Source: Serinus canaria
Taxonomy: Eukaryota; Chordata; Aves; Passeriformes; Fringillidae
Direction: 5' to 3'
Length of the DNA: 64,000 bases
Assembly: GCF_022539315.1 (NCBI RefSeq)
Contig: NC_066322.1
Span: forward strand, 24,314,765-24,378,764
Part shown: in pieces, positions 39,901 through 51,900 of the stretch
How positions within the stretch are numbered: the stretch's first letter is position 1
Layout: each line of letters begins with the position of its first letter
Notes under the pieces: generated by a model
The model's database searches: none
The model's input: the letters and a program-made list of their open reading frames with translations, nothing else
What the model was told of the DNA's origin: nothing
Made by a program: the position numbers and the translations under genes

Positions 39901-42900
39901 TATAACAAGTATTGTTCATATTCTTATTGGACTGGGGAAAAAAAGTGTGTATTGAGAAGGAACATTTTCAAAGTTTCTTAATTTTCAATTCAGTTATTTT
40001 AATCTTAACACATGCAGATCCTCTCAAAGTAGGAATCTGTCAATGTGACATTGGTGTGACCTAGAGCAGAATATGATCTTCCACAGAAAGGATGTGGTTA
40101 TCCTGCCAAACTCCATTTGGAGCTGGAGTGATACTCATTGCCTCAGGTCTCAGTTCCATGGAGGTGGTATCTGTGCATGAATTATTACAAAGGACAGCTA
40201 AGATATCTTATTCTTTGTGTCATCATCTTCCCTTGATGTTCCTCACTGACTCCAGTAGTGAAATTTTATCAGTTAAATTGCATCTTCCCAGACAGTAACT
40301 GTAGGTATCCTCCCATATGCCAAATGTGTATTTCTAAGCTTACAGAATTTTTATCTGTTTCTAGCAATGGAAAAACCCTTTCTGTTCAAATTAAACTCTA
40401 GCTTCACTTTTACTGCTGCAGATGGACAGTAGCAGGAGGATTTATGGGATGTTTGAAGTCTTAACATGAAGTTGGGAGACGCTGAGTAGTTTTAGCTGTC
40501 TGTGGGCCTTGTTTAATCTTGAACAAGTCACATACTCAAAATTCACCCAGGTTGCATCATCTCTGAGTGGCTTGTGCTTTGCAAGGATGCTGAGAGGCTT
40601 TAATACCTCTGAATTCATTATACATGTCTGGATGGGGAAGTGAGTAGTTCCAAATTTCCTAACTTAATCCTGAGGCACATTCTGGAAACACAGAGGTAGA
40701 GATTTCTCATACTTCTATTATTGCTAGGTTTATTTTTTAAATTTTTGCTGCTTCAAGCAATTTTCTAAAAATACCATAATCTTCCAAAGAAAGTTCTCTG
40801 TGACTGGATTTGCAGAACAATTTTGTAATAATCATTTGTGTGCCCTATGGCATTCTTTTTCCACCACAGGTATTCAGATTTTGTGCACTGTGTTTCCAGG
40901 GCATTTGGATAAAGATGTCTGCACTACTCACTGCCAAAACAAGATTTAGTATGGTTTAGATTTTTTTCTTGCCTGATTACTGGAAGATAGGATTAAGAGC
41001 CTTTTGGTTTGAGTGAACTCATGTACTGGTGGTTCTGTACAAAGGATTTGGGGCTCAATAGAAGAGTGTGCAGTCCTTGGTATCCTCTTTTCTCTGTTCT
41101 TCATTGGGATGTGGTTTCTTGATTCTTGGCTTTGGGTGCTTTGGGTGCAGCTCCTTCCCCCCCTCCCTGCCTCTGCCCTATTTATCCCATAGAGCAACTT
41201 GCAGGATGAGTGTATTTCATTTCAGTTTTTACTGTTGTGTGCCCTTAAGCACATCAGAAACTGAATTGAAGTTAAAAAGCTGGTTTAACAAACAAGGAGG
41301 GGGCAACCAGCTGGAGTTGGGCTCTGCTCCCAGGGAACAGGGACAGGATGAGAGGGAATGGCCTCAAGTTGTGCCAGGAGAGGATTGGGTTGGATATTAG
41401 GGAAAATTTCTTCATGGAAAGGGCTGTAAGGCATTGGAAGGGGCTGCCCCTATCATCCCTGGAAGTGCTCAGAAAATGCCTGGATGTGGCATTTCAGGGA
41501 CAAGGTTTAGTGGTGAACACGGTGGTGATGCTGGACTGGTGGTTGGACTTGATGGTCTTGGAGGTCTTTTCCAACCTGAAGGATTTTGTGATTCCATAGT
41601 CTACCTTCCCCTGGCTGTACCCACCCTTCCCAGAGCAGGAACCTGGGATGCCCAGAGTGCCTGTGGAACAGGAAGCATTTGCAGTCAGGATGTTGGTGAC
41701 TCTCCTGGGCATCCCCAGCCCATCTCCACAGTGGATTCCTCTGCCTCCTGAGGGACTCTCCCCTTTTCCCAGTGCCAGTGCACTGATGGGTGGAGCAGTG
41801 GTGCTCTGGGAGTGTTCTCACATGCCTTCTCCAGGCTTGCACCTGCAGGTGACATCTCCATCCTGTTGGGATGTGTCTGCTCAGGCTGAGTGGGCAGTGC
41901 TCCTGAGGAGCTTTCAAAGCCTCCCCAGGTTATTAAAGGAGTGATTGCTGACATGGCTCTTCCTTCAAAGCAGCTGCTCCGTTATTGGGGTGTTGGCTTA
42001 ACAAAACATATCCCAAATCCTTCCCTGGGCTGTGTCATTTTTGGGATAGATCCCTATCTCTGGAGCTGCACGATGAATTCCTGTGGTTTCTATTACTAAA
42101 GCTGAACACTTATGAAGGAGGCAACAGAATCATCTCACTGCATCAGGAATAAGCAGTTTTGGGGAGTGGAAGCCTCAAGAAACATCTTGAGTGCCTTGGT
42201 CATTGTTCACAGGCATTTCCTTGGGACAGTCAGTGCTCAGGGGAGTTTCATGGCTTGGAGCAGGGAGTCTGCAGAAAGAACAGGACTCTGTCATACATGG
42301 ATCCTTTTCCTGTCACTAATCCTGTCTATTGGCACCTGGAATTGCCTTTCAGGGAGATTCTTGACAGATTAGCAATTTGATCAGATAGGGGCTTTCTGCA
42401 CAGCTGTGTGATTCTTTTTATGCTCAGTAACAACCAAGAGGTGGTTCCTTTGTTACCCCTGAACAGTGGAAAATCCTCCTGGATTTTGGAAACTGGGAAC
42501 CAGATGAGCCCCTTACTTAGGCCAAAACATGTGATGGTGGGAGCAAATGAATATTTATTTTATTTTGTCTTCTTTTTAGATACCTGGGGAAGCTGTCCAG
42601 TTGAGGGGAACAGCCTGGATGTCAGGGCTGGGCAGTAAGAAGGAGAAAAGTGTAAAATGAACCCCTGTGGACACAATTTTAACCTGGTGCCATAATAAAC
42701 ATGGTTCTGCTCACTCCTCTCTTGGTGGCTGAGAACCTGTCCAGATCCCCATGAATTCCCATTAGCTCTCTGGTAGTTTTTGCAAAGTGATGGTAAAACT
42801 GAGATTGTCTTCATGCTTTGTAGTAATCGTGGATGTTTTTGTTGTAAAACTTGTTTTTAAACTCCCAGCCAAAATATTATTTGTCTCTGTTCTGTTTCTC

Positions 42901-45900
42901 ATCAGTAAGTGTTACTGCCTTTGGCTCTGTCACAATGATACAAATTGGATTAAAGCTGGTGTTTAGATTGCTTTACAATCCCAGTGGTTTTGTAACTGAA
43001 TAGTTTATTTAATAACTGAATTTAATATCTCCTATATTTCACATCATGGATAAGAAGGACAGACTTATTTTATGCTACAAGTGGTGACTTGTAGCATAAA
43101 ACAAATAAATTCTAATTCTTCTTGGGGTGTCCAGGGGCTGGCCTGGGTGCTCCCAGGGCATGTCCTTGTCCCTGATGTGGTGCTGGTGTTGTCTCATCCC
43201 TGCAGGTGCCGGTGATCGCCGTGCTGGGCTCGGGAGGGGGGTTCCGGGCCATGGTGGGCTTTGCTGGAGTCATGAAAGCACTTTATGAGTCAGGAGTCCT
43301 GGACTGTGCCACCTACATTGCTGGGCTCTCTGGATCCACCTGGTAAGGCCTTCCTCTTGCTTATCCTCAGCTTCCCTGCAGCAGGTTCTGAAGGAATTGT
43401 CACCAGAGCTGGCTTATTTCTATGGTTATAATTCACGTTTATGAAATTATGGTTATAATTTCATGTTTTACACATCCAAGTCTGCTGGGGGAGGTGTTTT
43501 GGATGTCCCAAAGAGCAAGGACAGTTCAGGCTCCAGGTGCTCTTCCAGGAGCTTTGAGAGCAGGAATGGATGGAAAGAGGTGCCACACATATGCACCCAT
43601 GTTTCTATATCAACACCCCATGTGTGTTGTTTTATTTTCCTGATGAAAAGTGAAAAACCAAAAAAATCCCTTGTGATTTGAAGCTGATGACTCAATCAGC
43701 CCCAAATGTGTTCTATGCTTCAGGAAGGCTTTTAGAGCACCTTAAAATCACTGAAAGATCTTCTGCTCCATTTTACCCCCAGTGTGAAACACTGGTGGAT
43801 TTACTGGGGATGTCTGGGGCCTGGCTGCCGCCACCCTGCAGGGCCTCCCTCTGTGGATTACCCCCTGTCTCAGTCCCACTGGCACTGTTTAATTTAGACA
43901 ATACATCAGGTTTTAAAACAGTTCATTTAACCTTGAGGAGTAGGCACAGGCATTGATGGGCAAGATCTTCAGTTCCTGATGAGTGGCTGTGAAGAACACA
44001 AAGTACTTGAGATGCCCAGGGAAAGGACAAGGAGTAATTGGATTAACTCTTAGGGGAATTGCTGCAGTGAGAGTGGCCAAGCAGGAGAATGTGTTGAGCC
44101 ATCCTCACCTGAGGCTGGGGACGGTGTCATCCTCAGGCTGACTCAGTGCTCATGTGAAAGCTGAACTTCACTGAGCACCAAGAGGCTGGAGCAGAGACCT
44201 GAGGGATGAGATTCTACAATTGTCTCAATTCTTTGAGATACAAAGACTTGTTGTAGTATGAACAAGCAGGGAATCTGCCTGGGATGAGTTTTATCAGCTG
44301 GTTTAGCTCTAAGGAAGCACATGAATTTTAATTCCACACTTGAACCCCAGAGTTGACTCTTGGAGGAGATAATGATCAGTTCTATTCCTTGTATGGGTTT
44401 TTTTTGTCAATTATTTTTCTTTGTGTGAAGCTTGCTTCCCCTCTCCCAGACTAGAGGGAAGCTTTCAGAATGCCAGGAGGGTTTGAAATGCCAGAAGTGT
44501 TTGTGAACTAGAGTAAATTTCTCCTTTAGATTGCACTATAAAAGGTGGGAGCCCATCTCTCACTGGTGGTGGGGGCAGATTTGTCACTGTCCACTGAGAG
44601 AGATGGATGGATTTCTGTCACGCTGTGAGAAGAAGGTGGTGGATGAAGAGCAGTGGAATAGAGCAATGTGGTGTTAAAACATTACCTGTGTTTCTAGGGA
44701 AGGGTTTGCAATCCCTGCTCAGGACAGACGTCACTTTGCTGGCTATGAGGTCCTTTTTGGGGAAAATCCAGGGGTGAATACGTAGTTGATCTAATGTAAA
44801 CCTATAAAATCTGAGTTAAAATAGTGAGATTATCATTTATATTAGATTATCTGAACTGCTCCAGTCAGAAACAGATTGGAGACAGTTTGTGTTTGAACAA
44901 ATTTGCCTTTGCTCTCTGATGTCATCTTTCAGTCTGTCCTTGCTTGATGAATAAATAAATTGACACTTTGGCACTCCCTTCCTTTTCTTTCTTTTCCATG
45001 TAGTCTGTCTTTTGGGAATAATTATCTTTTCTTCTTTTTTTCCTAAAGGGTGGAGAATTCCTTTCCTGATGGGACAGGCAGGTTTTTACTTGTCCCCTCA
45101 GCTGCATGCCTAACCTTGGAGCAGTGCTTTTCTGCCATCTTGCTTCAACCTTGTGCTGACTTCTGCAGCTTCATTCCCTTTCCCTGCACCCAGGAGCTCA
45201 CGTGGAGCCTGTGGATGGAGTCCTGGCAGCCCACGTGGGGCAGAGCTGGTTGTGCTGTCACACAAATGGCTGGGCATGACCTCAGGGCCAGGCTGACCCC
45301 GTGTGTGTCTCAGAGCTGTACCTGGGCCAGGTCACTGGGTAAATAATAGTAAATGAGCCTGTCACAGATTAGAAGGGCCTGTCTTGTGTGACCTAACCCA
45401 GCCAAGTGGAAGCCAGGGTTGCCTGCACTCATGTCTGAGCTTTGTTTACAGTAAAACTAAACTTGTTTCTTAGTGACAAACTCATGGTTTACCTCATCCT
45501 CACAGCTCTCTGTGCACTTTGTAGTTACTGTGCTTCAGGTTATTGTGGAAGCATCATATCCTGGGAAGTAGGGCCATATCCAAGCCAGAACCCCCCTTGC
45601 CCTGGGCTGAGCCCCCAGCCTGGGCAGCAGGGGAGGGATTGGGATTCTGCCCCTGTGCCCCTGAGCTCAGGTGAGACCCCACCTGCAGAGCTGCCCCAGC
45701 ACAGGAGGCACCAGGATGGTCAGAGGGATGGAGCAGCTCTGCTGGGAGGGAAGACTGAGGGAGTTGGGACTGTACAGCCTGGAGAGGAGAAGCTTTGGGG
45801 TGACCTCACTGTGGCCTTGCAGTACCTGAAGGAGCTGAAAGGAAACATGGAGAGAGACAATAGGACAAGGGGGAATGGCTTCCTGCTGGCAGAGAGTAGG

Positions 45901-48900
45901 ATTAGATGGGATACTGGGAAGGAATTGTTCCCTGTGAGGGTGGCAGGCCCTGGCACAGGGTGCCCAGAGAAGCTGAGGCTCCCCCTGGATCCCTGGCAGT
46001 GTCCAAGGCCAGGCTGGATGGGGCTTGGAGCAGCCTGGGACAGTGGAAGGTGTCCCTGCCCATGACATGGGGTAGGACTGGATGGGCTTTAAGATCCATT
46101 CAACCCAAACCATTCTGGTATTCCATGATACACTGAGAAAGTTCAGGAATTTTTCAGTAGTGATAATGAACTGGAGGGCAGAGAGGTAACTCTTACAGGG
46201 AGAGAGCTGCATGTGTCCTTCTAGCACCTCCATTCTGCCACACAGCTATGCTAACAGGAGCTCCTTTCAGCTTAGGATGTTCTGTCTGCTATCCCTTAAA
46301 CAGAAAAATGAGGACTCTTTAATCATTTGCTTCATACACATTATGGAAAATGCATGTTGAGTGTTTGATCCTGTGCTTATATTTAGAACAAATTGCTCAG
46401 CTTTTTATGCTTTGAGAAAAAGGAAATTATGATTTCCTACAAATGGAGGTTAATTAACCTGATTTAATCAGTAACTGTATCAACTCATGTATGAATTTCA
46501 TGTAGCTTCCAGGCAGCAGTGATGCTCACAGAGGCTGTTTGCCTTTGCAGGTATATGTCAACTCTGTATTCCCACCCTGACTTCCCAGCCAAGGGCCCAA
46601 AGGAGATCAATGAGGAGCTGATGAACTCGGTGAGCCACAACCCCCTGCTGCTGCTCACCCCTCAGAAGGTCAAGCGCTACATCGAGGCTCTGTGGAACAA
46701 GAAGAGCTCAGGGCAGCCTGTCACCTTCACAGACATCTTTGGCATGCTCATAGGGGAAACACTGATCCATGATGTGAGTGCTCATTTAAGCTGTCAAACT
46801 CTTATATCATTCCCACTGTTACTATTTCTTTGAAATGACCTTAGTGGCATATAATAAAGGGTGCACGTTTTGCTATAAGAAGCAGCATTTGCTTTAAAAA
46901 GTACTAATTTCAATGTGAAAGGTCCCCTTGGTTTCTTTGAAAATAAGACAACAGGAGAGCTTCATATTGTATTCTATAATTGAAAATTCTTAGTTGGCTG
47001 AATCAGGCACAAAGATTTCCAGTTATGAGTCAAGTGAGCAGCAGCTGGAATTGATCTTGTGGCAAGATTGAAATGTGTTAATAGAGTTGCAGATGTGTTT
47101 TATACACTTCTGTCCCTACACTGATGATGGGTTTTAAACAATTTAAAACTGAGACAGAGGCAGCACAGCATTTAGTGGCAGATGTATAGAATTCTATCAT
47201 GCTGAAGGGCTGTGAATGGTTGTGTGAGGTTGGTTAGAAGTCCCTGTGTACCAAGAGATGAAAAAAATGCAGAGGTTTAATTTAAATCAGAACCTGACAC
47301 ATCAGTGAAAAACTTTTTGTATCAAATTTCATCGACAGGAGGAGTCTCTCAGACCTTTATATAAAATAAACATGTGATGTTTATATTGTTAAACATATAT
47401 ATATATATCAGCAAGCCTTTCCAGAGTGTGTTTGGGACCAATATCTTTCTTTCCCTGCAGAGGATGGACACCACTCTGAGCAACATGAAAGAGAAGGTCA
47501 ACAATGCCCAGTGTGCTCTGCCACTCTTCACCTGTCTGCACGTCAAACCAGATGTGTCAGAGCTGATGTTTGCAGGTGTGTTCCCAGTCTGTGTTGAGTC
47601 ACTTGTGGCAAGGAGGGAGGTGTGTGGCTGGTTAAAAAGCCTTTTTTCTTTTTAATGTACCTGAGACTAATTGCATCTTACTTCTGGGAATCTGACAGAG
47701 TGATAAGAAGTTACTCAGGGTTAGATGATGACATATTCAGGTAGGAGTGCCAAGCCAAAGAGAAACCTGGTGACTTCAGCAGGGAAAAGATGTTTAAATT
47801 AGGGTATCAAACAAGAAAAGGAAAATGTCCTCAGTCGCCTTCTCTTTCAGAGAAGGGTGACATCAACAGTTAGACTCGATGATCTTAGAGGTCTTTACCA
47901 ACTCTAATGATTCTGTGATTAAAATTGGACAAACAAATGAGATATAATGCCTCTTTTTCACTTCTTGCCCAGTGTGAAGTGCTGTCTGTAACACAAAAAA
48001 AACCCTTTTATTTGTATTTATTCCATAGGTTTTAATCCCCTCTGGTAACTTCAGTTGAGAGTGGGTCCAGTTGAGGAAGATGCTGCACTAAGATAAGGAT
48101 GTGTGCATCTATAGTTATATACAAGGCTGGAAAGGGAAGTGCCAGGTGATTTGCCTCAGGCTGAAATGTCATTGTATTTCCTATAATAGTTATTTGGAGA
48201 AGTGGCTGTCAAAGCTTTGGTTGGAAATAAAAATGAGGAATTATAAATTAGGCTAAATATTTCATGGGAAAATATGCCTTTAACTTTCCTACTTAGGAAC
48301 CAGATACCTTTTTGTTTGAAAATAGGAGTATTTTGGGGTTTAGATGAACTTCCATTTTTCAATCTATTTGAACTGGATTACTGTTTTAAAACCAAAATGA
48401 TCTTTTGTTAATAATGCCTTTCTCTAAGCAAGATCAGAAGCACCTGGAGGCTTTACTTTGCTCTATAAAAAGGTATTCCCTGTGCCAGTGGATCTTGGGT
48501 TTGCATTTTGCCAAAATGACATCCCTGTCATTACAGAGGGTGCTAGATCTTGATTGCTTCTTATCTTAAGCTCCATCACTCCTTTTAGCTGTTCCTGATG
48601 TGAGAGCTGCAGTAAATTTTGTAGGTTTTGTAGGTTTTGTAATTTAAGAAATCTCCTTCAGTGCAAATGCAAGCTGGAGGTGGACTAACACAAATTAATT
48701 CTAATTCTCAGTTCAGCTTTGCTGTCACCCTGGTTCTGCATACATATCTGCCAATTCATGTTTATAGAGCTAAAAGGAAATAGGAAAATCCTGGACTGGG
48801 ACTTCACTGAAATCACCTTCTGTTCCAGTGAACGTGAAGATTTGTGGGTGACTTATTTGGAAAATAGGATGTTGTATTTGACTTAGCTCAGATAAGCATT

Positions 48901-51900
48901 ACCCTTACCTGACATGAAACTCCCAGCAGTCATGATTAAAGCTTTCCTTTTCAGGAAAAGTGTTCACCTTCTGCTCCACACGTCAGCAGGAATATCCTGA
49001 GGGTGGATGACAAGTGGGGATATTTCCAAGCTGTCTCTTTCACCTTTCTTTTATAGAATTACTTCTGATTTATGTCCAGTCAAATCAACCCCTGCTAAAA
49101 ATAGGGAAGGTGAAATAGATAAATGAGTGAAGTGCTAAAAAGGAAAGATATGTTTTTTTTATTTGCTCCCTTTTTGAACTGAATTCTCTGATGGAAGCAG
49201 CTCCACTGGTATAAAAAAAAAAGTTTCCAAATCAGCTAAGATCCATTTTCAAAGGCCTACATCAATAGAATCTGCAGCACTTTTGATATTTTCTGCTAAG
49301 ATCAGAAAATGCATTTGAACATTTTATTCCATTTTTTTTTTGAGCTCTCTGTTCTATAAAATGGACTTTTAAGGAGATCTTTGGCAGTGTTTGAATTGAT
49401 AAGTTTATCAGCTGCCTCTCAGCTTTGCCTTTGATACTGGCTTCCCCACAAAACTTTTGGTTTGGGTAGAATCCAAATGCCTCTGCTACAATATTTCACA
49501 ACCTTTGGGATAGTCAGTAATTGGTTTTGTGCCACTTCTGTCACTGCTCTCCATGTTCTGGTGGAATTGCAGTGAAGGAAAAGCAGCTTGGAAAAGCACA
49601 CGTGGCAGGGAACCGTGCTGAAGCAGGGGATGAAAACCAGATGTGACTCTGTGTTCCTCATTTGTAATCTCTCCTTTTATACCTCTGGTTTTCCAACCTC
49701 ATTCTGTTCACCAAAGTTTATTGTGATAAGAGAAATGAGGATTCGTTCCCTACTGAGACATCACTGACCTTGATTTGATATCCCTAATGGTTATTTGGCT
49801 TCCCATTTCACTAAAATTTCTTTGCTTGGTTCATTTCTCCATCATTTCCCTCCATCCAGAGATTTCTGACTGAGCAGTTTTGTTTCTGACTTTGCAGACT
49901 GGGTGGAATTCAGTCCATATGAAATTGGAATGGCCAAGTATGGCACTTTCATGTCTCCTGATCTGTTTGGAAGCAAGTTTTTTATGGGGACAGTGGTGAA
50001 GAAATATGCTGAAAATCCCTTGCATTTCCTGATGGGTGAGTATGTGACAGAAAGAGACTTAAAAAGAAAAGCAATTTCAGTCATTCATGGACTTCTAAAT
50101 GCAGTCACACAAAGTGTGAGACAGGAAGTGGAGCTCTCAGTTTGTTGGAAGGCATTCATTTAAAAGATTTCACAGATGTGGATTGGCATTGTCAATTTGT
50201 TTCTAATTTCTGTGGGGTTTTGTTCTGATTTGGACATCTGAGCTTATGACTTGGCCTGCTCCAAGCTCAGAGGTGTGTTCAGAGAGCAGCCGTCTGCTTC
50301 AGTAGTGCTTATTAAGATTTGTGGGGTTTATTTTCCTTCTGCCCATCACCATTCATTGTTTATTTTTTCTCTTTCAGGTGTCTGGGGCAGTGCATTTTCA
50401 ATATTGTTTAACAGAGTCCTTGGTGTCTCCAATTCTCAGAATAAAGGGCCCACCATGGAAGAAGAATTAGGTACTATTAGTAAATAATTCCACTATGCAG
50501 AGCAATTACTAGCAAGATTCTCCCTCTGTGGAAGGATGGCACTGCTTGTAGTCATATAAGAATGTGGAATTAATTACCTTTAATTGCTGGCACTGCTGGA
50601 TGCTGCTGAGGTGGGGAAAGAGCACTGGGAATGTTCTTTCCTTTCTTTCATTTTTGTTTCTGGTCACTCAGAGCTCCTGAAAGTCACATTCATCTATCCA
50701 GCTCTTTTCTGGTAGCTAATAGAATCCTCTCTTCATGATGTTGTGTGATTTTTGGGGAGCAGAAGCTGACAAATATTTAATAGTCACTTGTGTAGTCTTT
50801 TGACACTGGGCTATAAAAGGGTTTAGCAAAATGCTCCTGAATTTTCTAACCTCTGGGTTGTTAAATTGCTCCATTCTAACCACAGCCTGTTGGTTATCTG
50901 GTCCTTTACTTGGAAATTGAGTGGTTTTGGTTTCACTCCTGGTACAGAAATGACAAGGTGACTGTAAAGAAAGAGTTGTGGCTTGGTTTGGATGGACTTC
51001 ATCAAGTTTTATCTGAGAATTTAGTTAATGATAAAAGGCTTTTCACACTTCTGTTTCCTGTTGAGAAAACAGCATTACAGGGGAAGATCTGACCAATAAA
51101 GAAATTGTCCTAGACAGCCAGAGCTTTCTGAAGAGCAAGAAGAGCAGATGTAGATTGAGATAGTTTTTAAATAATAACCTCTGTCTGCCTCCTAATGGAT
51201 GGAATTCAGCTGCTTGCTAATCTCTTTATGGATGAGAATGAGACCTCCAGGTTCCTATTTCTGATACAACTCCTGAGTGTTAACAGCTCCTCATGGAGGA
51301 TCCCTGTCAACAAATGTGATCATGGGAAAGTTTGCTTTTGAAAGATAGTGAGACACAGAATGTTATCTGTTGTCTGTGACTCATTTCACATATCATTTAA
51401 AAAATACTCTTTGAAGTGGGATCAGATGTGAAAATATTGATGTGACTCGAACCACAGTCTGGAGCAGAGCTGGAGATGTCCCAGTGCCACCTTGGCACCA
51501 CAATAACATTTTCCTAATTCAGTAGGAGCTACTGAGAGGACAAAAGCTAAACATCTACATTTAAATGAAGGTGAATAAAGTGTGTCAGGTATGCAGAGGG
51601 GAGTGGGAGGTACTGCTTTAGGGTTGCATCTTCTTTTCCAGCCCAAAAATTGCAGGCTAAATCCAATGCTTGCTGATCACATTATAAGGTCCACAGCAGA
51701 CCCAGTCTCTTCAGCTGTATTTCCTATTACAAAGACTGAGAATTTTATGACTCAGATTGTTTCAAAATTCTTAACTGTTCTGCCAGTTAAACCCCAGCAG
51801 ATTAAAGGAATTTATATCTCTTTCAACAGAAAATATTAGGCTAAAGCACCTTGTGAGCAATGACAGCTCAGACAGTGAAGATGAGTCACAGCATCCAAAA

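Larger units (their letters stand above)
38397..43205 (+). other. Intron after coding exon 6
   Basis: 4809 bp. It holds CR1 fragments at 38628-38847 (+), 39286-39490 (-) and 41325-41600 (+), and a perfect 15-bp hairpin at 43068-43101. The remainder is unremarkable. Confidence 0.85.
46774..49897 (+). other. Introns around coding exon 9 (46774-47460 and 47576-49897)
   Basis: The first is 687 bp with (AT)7 at 47395-47408. The second is 2322 bp with a short sense CR1 end at 47850-47925 and a local triplication of a 9-bp unit near 48620-48645. Coding exon 9 lies between them. Confidence 0.85.

Noticed and set aside
45442..46233. 207-codon + and 188-codon - open frames
   Set aside because: Almost all of each frame is the CR1 copy at 45575-46130, a 3' region without intact ORF2 domains.
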